Below, piece by piece: positions 1-7,098 of a stretch of DNA of 18,270 nucleotides. Position 1 is the first letter of the stretch; every line of letters starts with the position of its first letter. Under the pieces are notes generated by a model that saw only the letters and a list, made by a program, of their open reading frames with translations, did no database searches and was not told where the DNA came from. Origin of the DNA: Prevotellamassilia sp. Its GTDB lineage: Bacteria; Bacteroidota; Bacteroidia; Bacteroidales; Bacteroidaceae. The stretch lies in the NCBI GenBank assembly GCA_009775705.1, contig VSQE01000053.1:1-18270 (forward strand), in the 5' to 3' direction. Both the position numbers and the translations under genes were made by a program.

Positions 1-147
1 TAAGCCACTTACTCATTGGATACGCAAAACGAAAAATGCGTTATCCGGAACATCATAAAAAGATACAGCGTCCGCACCATCCTGTTCATTACCCATCGGC
101 CCGAAGTTCTGAAATACGCGACACAGAAGCTCGTTTTGCGCAGATGA
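1..147 (+). pseudogene. 3' remnant of an ABC transporter ATP-binding domain
   Basis: Reading from base 4 gives about 47 residues ending at a TGA at 145-147. They match the end of an ABC ATPase: a D-loop (SLDT, followed by QNE) and then a beta strand leading to the switch histidine (ILFITHRPEVL). The segment before the D-loop reads ATYSLDT, which in exporters normally follows Asp-Glu of Walker B (DEATSALD). Here the codon at that Glu position, bases 1-3, is TAA. Either the gene carries a nonsense mutation at its catalytic glutamate, or this is a decayed fragment; the rest lies outside the window. No start codon lies in the visible part. The domain ends soon after the H-loop, which is short for an exporter. 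The family assignment is fairly secure. The pseudogene status rests on one codon at the window edge. Confidence 0.6.
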
Positions 148-158
148 GCACCGGCTAT

Positions 159-221
159 TTTTTACAAGGCATGTAAAAATTTTTACAAGGCGTGTAAAAA
201 AAATTACAAGGCATGTAAAAA
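159..221 (+). repeat. Three tandem palindromes, TTTTACA-N5-TGTAAAA
   Basis: Three copies of TTTTACAAGGCRTGTAAAA lie head to tail, at about 159-179, 180-200 and 201-221. Their dyad centres at 169, 190 and 211 are exactly 21 bp apart, about two helical turns. The arms are perfect TTTTTACA/TGTAAAAA in the first two; the third has a shorter left arm (AAATTACA). The 5-bp centre is AGGCA, AGGCG, AGGCA, so it is conserved although it lies outside the dyad. The same element recurs twice at 18101-18181. It could be an array of protein-binding sites in phase on one DNA face, or a dispersed intergenic repeat. The rest of the 148-449 gap holds a weak hairpin around 228-260 and the promoter elements listed separately. 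Confidence 0.8.
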
Positions 222-316
222 GATAATGGTCTCCGTTTAAGATTTACTGACGGAGTTACCGATTAGAATAATGCAATAAAAGGAAACAGTCAGTCCGTTC
301 ATTTAGAAAAAAAGAC

Positions 317-324
317 TAACTTTG
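317..324 (+). promoter_or_regulatory. Possible Bacteroidetes -7 element upstream of lon
   Basis: TAACTTTG matches the Bacteroidetes -7 consensus TAnnTTTG. No TTTG -33 box is visible at the expected 19-21 bp upstream, so this is a weak candidate. If used, transcription would start near 331 and give a leader of roughly 120 nt before lon. Confidence 0.3.
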
Positions 325-373
325 CCTTCTCATAGCAAATTTCTCTATAATAAATCAAACATCCATCTGTGTC

Positions 374-389
374 TGGCATGGTTTTTGCA
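374..389 (+). promoter_or_regulatory. Sigma-54 (RpoN) type promoter before lon
   Basis: TGGCATGGTTTTTGCA matches the sigma-54 consensus TGGCACG-N4-TTGCW with one mismatch (T for C at the sixth base). The diagnostic GG (375-376) and GC (387-388) are separated by exactly 10 bases, the required -24/-12 spacing. The predicted start is near 400, about 50 nt before the lon ATG. Sigma-54 promoters need an AAA+ activator bound upstream; the three palindromes lie about 190-230 bp upstream of this start, a usual distance for such sites. The match is directly visible; its use is an inference. Confidence 0.5.
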
Positions 390-449
390 TATAATATTTG
401 TTATTGTGAGAAATTCCTGTGATATAACATAAAAATCAAGACTAAGACA

Positions 450-2921
450 ATGAGCAGAGACGAAATGCCGCAAAATCCCTTTTCGCTGATAGCAGACTTT
501 GATGGAGACATGAACAGTTTGTTTGAAAAGGGCATAGACAATAATCTTCCTATCCTGCCCCTGCGCAACATGACTCTATTCCCCGGTGTTGTTGCCCCAG
601 TCGCAGTGGGACGCCCTTCTTCACTGAAACTGATAGCCCAAGCCGCAAAATCCGAAAGTCTGATCGGAGTAGTGTGCCAACAAGACCCATCAGTCGAATC
701 GCCCGAAGAAAAAGATCTCTATCCGGTAGGTGTCGTAGCCAAAGTCATGCGCGTATTGGAATTACCGGACAATGCGACCACCGTGATTCTGCAAGGCTTT
801 GCCTGTTTCGAACTGGGGGAAGTCACGCGCAAAAAGCCATACATGTGCGCCAATGTTACCAAGCTGACGGAGATTTTGCCAGAAGAACATGACAAGGAAT
901 ATGCCGCATTGGCAGATGCCTGCAAGGACATGACCATCCGGTTACTTAAAACCAGCGAGTCTGTCAGGGAAGAAGCTGTCTTTGCCATCCGTAACATCAG
1001 TCATCCGATCTACCTCATTAACTTTATATGTACCAACCTTCCTTTCCCCATTGAAGAGAAGGAAGAATTACTGGCCGAAAGAGATCAGAAAAAAAGAGCA
1101 TTCAAGCTGCTGTCCATCCTGAACAGGGAATGCCAGTTTGCCACACTGAAACTCTCTATCCAGAACCAAACGCGGGAAGAGCTGGACCAACAGCAAAAAG
1201 AATATTTTCTTCAACAACAGATCAAAAACATACAAAACGAACTCGGAGACACTCAGAACGAGGATGTCAAGGAATTGCGCCAGAAAGCGGGTTCCTTGCA
1301 GATGCCGGAAAAGATCAACGAGACATTCAACAAAGAACTGGAGAAACTCGAACGTATCAACCCGCAAAGCCCAGACTACAACGTACAACTGAACTATCTC
1401 CAGACAATGGTGTCCCTGCCTTGGGGCAAAGAAAGCAAAGACAACCTGAACGTACGTAATGCCGGACGAACCCTGAACCGCGACCATTACGGCATGGAAA
1501 AAGTGAAGGAACGCATCCTGGAGCATTTAGCCGTCCTGAAAATAAGCCGCGACATGAAGGCTCCCATCCTGTGCCTGTACGGGCCTCCGGGAGTGGGAAA
1601 GACTTCGCTCGGACGAAGCATCGCCGATGCACTGAACCGTAAATATGTGCGCATATCTCTTGGAGGTGTACACGATGAAGCCGAGATTCGCGGTCATCGC
1701 CGTACCTATATCGGCGCAATGCCCGGACGCATTATCAAGAGCCTGATCAAAGCAGAGACTAATAATCCGGTTTTCATTCTTGACGAGATAGACAAAGTTT
1801 CTCAGAACAACTACAACGGAGATCCTCAGTCTGCCTTGTTGGAAGTTCTTGACCCCGAGCAGAATTCAACCTTCCACGACAATTATCTGGACATTGACTA
1901 TGACCTTTCCAAAGTGCTGTTTATTGCAACGGCCAATAATCTGAATACCATTCCGGGACCTCTGCGCGACCGTATGGAAATCATCGAAGTGGAAGGCTAT
2001 CTGACAGAGGAGAAAAAAGAGATTGCCCGCCGGCATCTTATTCCCAAAGAGCAGAATGGGCTGGATTTCGGCAATCCCAACGGCATCAGATTCTCTGCCC
2101 CCGCCATTGAATTCCTCATTGAAAAATACACGCGTGAAAGCGGTGTGAGGCAGTTGGAAAAACAAATCAGCAAAATTTTCCGCAAAATAGCTTATCAGAC
2201 AGCAACCACCGGCACAACTCCATATACGGACACTCCGATAAAGCCTCAGGACATCGAAACACTCTTGGGAAAACCGCTTTTCAGCCGTGACAGGTATCAA
2301 GGCAACCAATATGCAGGCGTAGTTACAGGACTTGCATGGACAGCCGTCGGTGGCGAAATTCTTTTCATCGAGACCAGCATAAGCCGCAGCAAAGGTTCCA
2401 AACTGACACTGACCGGAAATCTGGGAGATGTGATGAAAGAATCGGCAGTACTGGCATTAGAATATGTTAAGGCACATGCAGACATGCTTTCGCTCGACTA
2501 TCGCATTTTCGACCACTGGAGCCTGCATATCCATGTACCTGAAGGTGCAACCCCCAAAGACGGTCCTTCGGCAGGTATAACAATTGCCACCTCCATTGCC
2601 AGCGCACTGACACAGCGAAAAGTACGGGCCAATACGGCCATGACCGGAGAAATAACCCTGAGAGGTAGAGTCCTTCCTGTAGGCGGCATCAAAGAAAAGA
2701 TTCTGGCCGCCAAACGGGCAGGGATCACAAATATCATAATGAGCGAGGAAAACCGAAAGGATATAGAAGAAATCAACGAAAAATATATCCACGGACTTAC
2801 CTTCCACTTTGTAGAAAACGTGGAAGAAGTCTTTGCCATCGCTCTGCTCCATGAAAAAGTGGCCAACGCCATAGAACTGGTCGTGGAGGAGGAACCCCAA
2901 AACAATAGCAATGAAATTTGA
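450..2921 (+). CDS. lon: ATP-dependent protease Lon (LonA type)
   Basis: Lon is a soluble homo-hexameric AAA+ serine protease that unfolds and degrades damaged or regulatory proteins. The 823 residues follow the LonA order: N-terminal substrate-binding (LAN) domain about 32-230, coiled coil about 240-270, AAA+ module about 340-580, protease domain about 610-805. Visible motifs are Walker A GPPGVGKT (378-385), Walker B VFILDEID (441-448), and the Ser-Lys dyad at S707 (KDGPSAG) and K750 (GGIKEK). The length is normal for Bacteroidetes, with a short acidic C-terminal tail. The ATG at 450 gives a complete N-terminus, but no clear ribosome binding site is seen. The gene heads an apparent operon with tgt, lptG and a helicase, overlapping tgt by 11 nt. 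A sigma-54-like promoter lies about 60 bp upstream of the ATG. Confidence 0.97.
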   Translation: MSRDEMPQNPFSLIADFDGDMNSLFEKGIDNNLPILPLRNMTLFPGVVAPVAVGRPSSLKLIAQAAKSESLIGVVCQQDPSVESPEEKDLYPVGVVAKVMRVLELPDNATTVILQGFACFELGEVTRKKPYMCANVTKLTEILPEEHDKEYAALADACKDMTIRLLKTSESVREEAVFAIRNISHPIYLINFICTNLPFPIEEKEELLAERDQKKRAFKLLSILNRECQFATLKLSIQNQTREELDQQQKEYFLQQQIKNIQNELGDTQNEDVKELRQKAGSLQMPEKINETFNKELEKLERINPQSPDYNVQLNYLQTMVSLPWGKESKDNLNVRNAGRTLNRDHYGMEKVKERILEHLAVLKISRDMKAPILCLYGPPGVGKTSLGRSIADALNRKYVRISLGGVHDEAEIRGHRRTYIGAMPGRIIKSLIKAETNNPVFILDEIDKVSQNNYNGDPQSALLEVLDPEQNSTFHDNYLDIDYDLSKVLFIATANNLNTIPGPLRDRMEIIEVEGYLTEEKKEIARRHLIPKEQNGLDFGNPNGIRFSAPAIEFLIEKYTRESGVRQLEKQISKIFRKIAYQTATTGTTPYTDTPIKPQDIETLLGKPLFSRDRYQGNQYAGVVTGLAWTAVGGEILFIETSISRSKGSKLTLTGNLGDVMKESAVLALEYVKAHADMLSLDYRIFDHWSLHIHVPEGATPKDGPSAGITIATSIASALTQRKVRANTAMTGEITLRGRVLPVGGIKEKILAAKRAGITNIIMSEENRKDIEEINEKYIHGLTFHFVENVEEVFAIALLHEKVANAIELVVEEEPQNNSNEI

Positions 2922-4041
2922 ACTACAACATACAGACAGCGGTTGCGCTGCCCGAGCCGGAGAGATTACTACCGACCACGGAAAAATACAAACCCCGATA
3001 TTCATGCCGGTTGGAACACTTGGCAGCGTGAAAGGTGTCCATCTCAGAGAAATCAAAGACGACATCCAGGCGCAGATCATACTGGGAAACACCTATCATC
3101 TCTACCTGCGACCAGGTCTGGACGTTTTGGAAAAAGCCGGAGGCTTGCATAAATTCAACGGATTTGACCGCCCGATGCTGACAGACAGCGGCGGTTTTCA
3201 GGTGTTCTCCCTCACGGGCATACGTAAACTAAGTGACGAAGGATGCGAATTTCGTTCCCACATTGACGGAAGCAAACATTTTTTTACCCCTGAAAAGGTG
3301 ATGGACATCGAACGCACCATCGGAGCAGACATCATGATGGCCTTTGACGAATGTCCTCCCGGAACCGCAGACTACGGCTACGCCCGCAAAAGCCTCACAC
3401 TCACTCACAACTGGCTGAGACGTTGTATCAAACGTTTCAATGAGACCGAACCCAAATACGGATACGGACAAACGCTTTTCCCCATCGTGCAAGGATGTGT
3501 CTACAAGGACCTGAGACAGGAAAGCGCCAAATTCATGAAAGACTTCGGGGCGGAAGGTTATGCCATCGGCGGACTGGCGGTTGGAGAACCGGCCGAAGTG
3601 ATGTACGAAATGATCGAAGTGGTCAACGACATCCTTCCTCAGGATCGCCCCCGATACCTAATGGGAGTAGGCACACCGGTAAATATTCTGGAGGGCATTG
3701 AACGGGGGGTAGATATGTTTGACTGTGTCATGCCTACCCGAAACGGCCGCAACGCCATGCTCTTTACCTCGGAAGGCATCATGAATCTGCGCAATGCAAA
3801 ATGGGCCAATGACTTTTCTCCTGTTGATCCTGCCGGACATTCCTTCGTCGATACACAATATTCACGAGCCTACCTGCATCATCTGTTCAAAGCCAAAGAA
3901 CTGCTGGCCATGCAGATTGCAAGCATACATAATCTGGCTTTTTACCTTTGGCTGGTACGAGAAGCGAGAAAACATATCCTGCAAAACGATTTTGTCGTTT
4001 GGAAAAATCAGATGGTAGAGAAACTTTCCAGAAGACTATAA
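2911..4041 (+). CDS. tgt: Queuine/preQ1 tRNA-guanine transglycosylase
   Basis: Tgt exchanges G34 in the anticodon of Asp, Asn, His and Tyr tRNAs for preQ1, the entry step of queuosine modification. The 376 residues span a full TIM-barrel enzyme. Visible residues are D92 in TDSGGFQVF (general acid/base), D146 in FDECPP (substrate recognition), GGLAVGE (220-226), and the nucleophile D271 in FDCVMPTRNGR. The zinc site is unusual. The CxCxxC motif that normally precedes the conserved His is absent: the region 305-318 reads PVDPAGH followed by SFVDTQY, with no cysteine, although H340 (IHNLAFY) remains. As I recall, Bacteroides homologues share this. The start overlaps the end of lon by 11 nt in another frame, which suggests translational coupling. 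The lptG-like gene follows after 13 nt. Confidence 0.96.
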   Translation: MKFELQHTDSGCAARAGEITTDHGKIQTPIFMPVGTLGSVKGVHLREIKDDIQAQIILGNTYHLYLRPGLDVLEKAGGLHKFNGFDRPMLTDSGGFQVFSLTGIRKLSDEGCEFRSHIDGSKHFFTPEKVMDIERTIGADIMMAFDECPPGTADYGYARKSLTLTHNWLRRCIKRFNETEPKYGYGQTLFPIVQGCVYKDLRQESAKFMKDFGAEGYAIGGLAVGEPAEVMYEMIEVVNDILPQDRPRYLMGVGTPVNILEGIERGVDMFDCVMPTRNGRNAMLFTSEGIMNLRNAKWANDFSPVDPAGHSFVDTQYSRAYLHHLFKAKELLAMQIASIHNLAFYLWLVREARKHILQNDFVVWKNQMVEKLSRRL

Positions 4042-4054
4042 GCCCTGAGAAATT

Positions 4055-5212
4055 ATGAAACGGATAAACATGACAGGGCACGGCTCCATGGGAAAACTGT
4101 TCTCAAAACTTTTCGGTTCTCTGAAGATTACGCGCATAGACCGCTACATCATCACCAAGTTTTTGAGCACATACATTTTCCTTATCGCCATCATCATCTC
4201 GATCGCCATCATTTTTGATTTCAATGAAAAGATCGACAAGATCACGCAAAGCCACGTCTCCATTCAGAAAGTCATATTTGACTATTATCTGAATTTCGTT
4301 CCGTATTTCTCCAATCTTTTCAGTCCTCTGTTTGTATTCATTGCCGTGATATTCTTCACTTCGAAACTGGCAGACAACTCTGAAATCATCGCCATGAAAA
4401 GTACCGGCATGAGTTTTCGCCGTCTGCTCAGACCTTATATGATTTCTGCCGGAATCATAGCACTGACCACATTTCTGCTGGGTGCATACGTCATTCCTCG
4501 CGGTAATGTTGCACGAGTGAACTTTGACAACACGTATATCAAAAAAAAGAAAATAACTTCAGCGGACAACATACAAATGCAGGTCGATACGGGAGTAGTA
4601 GCCTACATCACACATTTCGACAACATAACCAAAAGTGGCTACGGATTCTCGCTTGACAAGTTTGTCAATAAAAAGTTGGTTTCACATCTTACGGCGCAGA
4701 CCATTCAGTATGATACATTGTCGGAACGGCGGTATAGCTGGAGCCTGCTGAATTACCAAATCCGCACCCTGAAAGGCATGAGAGAGAAAATCACAAGCGG
4801 AGAAAAAATGGATACAATCATCATGATGGAACCTTCCGACTTCTTCTACACCAACAACCAGCAAGAAACAATGACACTTCCACAACTGGACGAGTTCATT
4901 GACCGGCAAAAACTGCGCGGTGCGGCCGGGGTCAGTACTTTTGAGGTGGAGTTCCACAAACGGTTTGCCATGCCTTTTGCCGCCTTCATCCTGACTATCA
5001 TCGGGGTCTCACTGTCATGCGAGAAACGCAAAGGCGGTATGGGAACCTCTATTGGCATTGGGCTTGCCCTGAGTTTTTCGTATATTCTGTTTCAAACAAT
5101 CTCTGCCACTTTTGCCATCAATGCCGGATGGCCCCCGATGATTTCCGTATGGATTCCCAATCTGCTTTTTGCTCTTATAGCATTTATACTGTTCAAAAAG
5201 ACACCCCAATAA
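4055..5212 (+). CDS. lptG: LptF/LptG (YjgP/YjgQ) family LPS export permease
   Basis: The protein is probably an inner-membrane subunit of the Lpt ABC machine that extracts lipopolysaccharide or lipooligosaccharide and passes it to the periplasmic bridge. The family architecture is visible: three N-terminal membrane segments (about 31-54, 75-100, 120-148), a soluble middle region of about 150 residues taken as the periplasmic beta-jellyroll, and three C-terminal segments (about 305-323, 328-355, 360-381). The conserved stretch near DNSEIIAMKSTGMSFRRLL (about 108-126) is typical of the family. LptF and LptG cannot be separated reliably here; a second paralogue would lie elsewhere. The start is uncertain: ATG codons at residues 1, 6 and 12 all precede the first membrane segment, and the first is 13 nt after tgt. 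The helicase gene follows after 9 nt. Confidence 0.88.
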   Translation: MKRINMTGHGSMGKLFSKLFGSLKITRIDRYIITKFLSTYIFLIAIIISIAIIFDFNEKIDKITQSHVSIQKVIFDYYLNFVPYFSNLFSPLFVFIAVIFFTSKLADNSEIIAMKSTGMSFRRLLRPYMISAGIIALTTFLLGAYVIPRGNVARVNFDNTYIKKKKITSADNIQMQVDTGVVAYITHFDNITKSGYGFSLDKFVNKKLVSHLTAQTIQYDTLSERRYSWSLLNYQIRTLKGMREKITSGEKMDTIIMMEPSDFFYTNNQQETMTLPQLDEFIDRQKLRGAAGVSTFEVEFHKRFAMPFAAFILTIIGVSLSCEKRKGGMGTSIGIGLALSFSYILFQTISATFAINAGWPPMISVWIPNLLFALIAFILFKKTPQ

Positions 5213-5221
5213 AGGTAACCA

Positions 5222-6583
5222 ATGAATTTTGAAGACTTAGAACTCAACGAAGACTTACTCGACGCGCTCTACGACATGCGCTTTGAAAAATGTACCCCCA
5301 TCCAAGAACAATGCATACCATATATTCTTGCCAACCGAGACTTGATAGGAATAGCGCAGACCGGAACAGGAAAGACCGCGGCCTATCTGCTCCCGCTCCT
5401 GACTCTGCTGCGACGGGACCCGCATCCATCCGATGCCGTCAACTGTCTGATTATGGCTCCGACACGCGAACTGGCACGCCAAATTGATCAGGCGCTTCAG
5501 GGCTTCAGCTATTATATGGATATAAATGGAGTAGCCGTATATGGCGGAAACGACGGCATACGCTACGAACAGGAAAGGAAAAGCCTGACAAGCGGAGCAG
5601 ACATCGTAATCGCTACTCCGGGCAGGCTCATCACTCACCTTAACCTGGGAACATTGGACCTGAGCCGCACCACACATCTGATACTTGACGAGGCAGACCG
5701 CATGCTGGACATGGGATTCTGCGAGGACATTCTGAAAATTGTGGAACATCTGCCGGAAAAACGACAAACCATTTTGTTCTCGGCCACAATGCCCGAGAAA
5801 ATTGCAGAATTGGCACGCAACATCATGCACGACCCGGCAGAAGTTCGTATAGCAGTCTCCAAACCGGCCGAAAAAATCAGTCAGAGCGTATATATCTGTA
5901 AAGAAGGAGACAAAACCGGAATCATCAGACATATATTCACGGAAAGAAAACCGGAACGTGTCATTGTCTTTGCATCCTCCAAACAAAAAGTAAAGGACCT
6001 GCATATCAGGCTCATGAAGGACGGCTATAATGTTGCGGCCATGCATTCGGATCTGGAACAGAAGCAACGTGATGATGTCATGCTTGCATTCAAGGCACAA
6101 CGCATTGACGTACTTGTAGCCACTGACATCGTGGCACGCGGGATTGATATTGACGACATCACCCTTGTAATCAATTACGATGCTCCGAGAGATGCCGAGG
6201 ACTATGTTCACCGCATAGGCCGCACCGCACGTGCGGGACGAGAAGGACGTGCCGTTACTCTTGTCGGCGAAAGGGACCGAATGGCCCTCTCAGCAATAGA
6301 AAAACTCCTGAACGAGAAAATTCCCCGTGCCGATCTGCCAGAAGGGATGGAGACTCCCGCCAGAACAAAAAGCGGCTTTTCCGAAAAATCTGCCAAAACA
6401 GGACAGGGAAACCGGAAAAACAAGCATCCAAGAAAAAACAAACCGCAGGTAACATCTGAGAAATCTGAAAAGGATGCTCCGACTTCACGTCCTCGCTCCG
6501 AGACTTCTTCTCCCAAGAAGTCAAACAATCGCCACAGAAGAAAGACAAGAGGACAAAAGAAGCAGGCAGAAACTTCTGATTGA
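5222..6583 (+). CDS. DEAD-box ATP-dependent RNA helicase (RhlE-like)
   Basis: This cytoplasmic RNA helicase is likely to act in ribosome assembly or RNA turnover. The motifs occur in order: Q-motif region (CTPIQEQ, 24-30), motif I AQTGTGKT (45-52), Ia PTRELA (80-85), Ib TPGR (132-135), DEAD (156-159), SAT (187-189), motif V ATDIVARGID (300-309) and motif VI HRIGRTARAG (330-339). The core ends near residue 375. It is followed by about 75 residues rich in Lys, Arg, Ser and Gln, an apparently disordered basic tail typical of RhlE-type enzymes and suited to non-specific RNA binding. The paralogue type (RhlE, DeaD or CsdA) cannot be fixed by eye. The gene is last in the lon-tgt-lptG unit, and a hairpin begins 31 nt after its stop. 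Confidence 0.93.
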   Translation: MNFEDLELNEDLLDALYDMRFEKCTPIQEQCIPYILANRDLIGIAQTGTGKTAAYLLPLLTLLRRDPHPSDAVNCLIMAPTRELARQIDQALQGFSYYMDINGVAVYGGNDGIRYEQERKSLTSGADIVIATPGRLITHLNLGTLDLSRTTHLILDEADRMLDMGFCEDILKIVEHLPEKRQTILFSATMPEKIAELARNIMHDPAEVRIAVSKPAEKISQSVYICKEGDKTGIIRHIFTERKPERVIVFASSKQKVKDLHIRLMKDGYNVAAMHSDLEQKQRDDVMLAFKAQRIDVLVATDIVARGIDIDDITLVINYDAPRDAEDYVHRIGRTARAGREGRAVTLVGERDRMALSAIEKLLNEKIPRADLPEGMETPARTKSGFSEKSAKTGQGNRKNKHPRKNKPQVTSEKSEKDAPTSRPRSETSSPKKSNNRHRRKTRGQKKQAETSD

Positions 6584-6614
6584 ACCGTCTGAATTTTTCC
6601 ACGTAACATAATAA

Positions 6615-6646
6615 AAGGTGCATTCTCGGGGAGAGAAATGCACCTT
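6615..6646 (+). terminator. Hairpin after the lon-tgt-lptG-helicase operon
   Basis: GGTGCATT (617-624) pairs with AATGCACC (637-644). The stem is extended inward by CTC/GAG around a bulged A and outward by AA/TT, with a short GGGGA loop. The downstream run is only moderately T-rich, so it may be an intrinsic terminator or a 3'-end stabilising hairpin. Confidence 0.6.
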
Positions 6647-6760
6647 CTGTCTACCCAGTAAAGCTCTCCCATCCAACCATAAACATGGTGGCAAACAGAG
6701 ACATGACTGGATTCAAATTAGGAAAAATAAAAAGAATGCATGATTATTAAATACATAACA

Positions 6761-6794
6761 GGCTAACTTAGGATATGTTATGTTACGTTAGGCC
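6761..6794 (+). promoter_or_regulatory. Imperfect inverted repeat with GTTAN repeats
   Basis: GGCTAACTTA at the left end and TACGTTAGGCC at the right end form an imperfect dyad. Between them GTTA occurs three times at 5-bp steps (6777-6790). The element lies about 25 bp upstream of the -7 box of the small membrane protein gene, where an operator or activator site would sit. Nothing more specific can be read. Confidence 0.2.
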
Positions 6795-6814
6795 TGGCGT
6801 ATAGCAGAAATTCT

Positions 6815-6823
6815 TACCTTTGC
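6815..6823 (+). promoter_or_regulatory. Bacteroidetes -7 element before the YqaE-like gene
   Basis: TACCTTTGC fits TAnnTTTG followed by a pyrimidine. No good TTTG -33 box is visible, although a degenerate CTGG lies about 20 bp upstream. The start would be near 6830, with a leader of roughly 45 nt before the ATG at 6875. Confidence 0.5.
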
Positions 6824-6874
6824 ACTTGTGTTAATTCATCAATTTATTCACAGTAAACAATAGGAGAAAAGACT

Positions 6875-7033
6875 ATGTCATGTATGAGAGTTATTTTATG
6901 CATCTTGTTTCCGCCCCTTGCTGTATACGACCAAGGAGTAGGTTCCATTCTTATCGTTTTGGCTTTGACTTTACTGGGATGGATTCCCGGAACGATAGCC
7001 GCACTGGTTATTCTGAACCGAGCCTATTCATAA
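6875..7033 (+). CDS. YqaE/Pmp3 family small membrane protein
   Basis: This 52-residue protein starts MSCMRVILCILFPPLAVYDQ and continues through VGSILIVLALTLLGWIPG to a TAA at 7031-7033. The family marks are clear: a first hydrophobic segment with FPPLAV (about 5-18), a short polar turn, and a second segment containing TLLGWIPGTIAAL (about 25-47). Members of this family (YqaE in bacteria, Pmp3 in yeast, Rci2 in plants) are two-span inner-membrane proteins, often induced by salt, cold or envelope stress; their molecular role is poorly defined. AGGAG at 6863-6867 lies 7 nt before the ATG. The gene has its own -7 element and downstream hairpin, so it appears monocistronic, and it converges on the TPR gene. 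The alternative start at Met4 would be equally compatible with the family. Confidence 0.85.
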   Translation: MSCMRVILCILFPPLAVYDQGVGSILIVLALTLLGWIPGTIAALVILNRAYS

Positions 7034-7051
7034 AAAATGAATGAACGAAGA

Positions 7052-7089
7052 AAGGAGAGTTGAAGCGATTTTTTGTTCCAGCTCTCCTT
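7052..7089 (+). terminator. Terminator between the YqaE-like and TPR genes
   Basis: AAGGAGAGTTG (7052-7062) pairs with CAGCTCTCCTT (7079-7089), an 11-bp stem with one G-T wobble and a 16-nt loop, followed by the T-rich run ATCTTATTATTAT. It sits just after the YqaE-like stop and about 10 bp beyond the end of the convergent TPR gene, so it could serve both directions. Confidence 0.65.
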
Positions 7090-7098
7090 ATCTTATTA

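Noticed and set aside
228..260. Weak hairpin CTCCGT/ACGGAG with outer GGT/ACC
   Set aside because: Six core pairs with a bulge and no T-run; it may mark the end of the ABC remnant but is too weak to list as a terminator.
338..415. AATTTCTC/GAGAAATT inverted repeat flanking the sigma-54 match
   Set aside because: Eight AT-rich bases 62 bp apart are likely by chance in this region, and no known activator site resembles them.
4043..4080. GCCCTG/CAGGGC inverted repeat across the lptG start
   Set aside because: Only six pairs with a 26-nt loop; translation control through it is not supported by anything else.
5255..6211. Minus-strand frame of 318 codons opposite the DEAD-box helicase
   Set aside because: It is a shadow of the helicase, whose motifs are complete; the antisense product shows no family features and is rich in Cys, His and Tyr.
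6601..6788. 11-bp inverted repeat ACGTAACATAA / TTATGTTACGT, 166 bp apart
   Set aside because: It is short and AT-rich, overlaps other low-complexity repeats, and does not bound any gene or mobile element; chance is a sufficient explanation.
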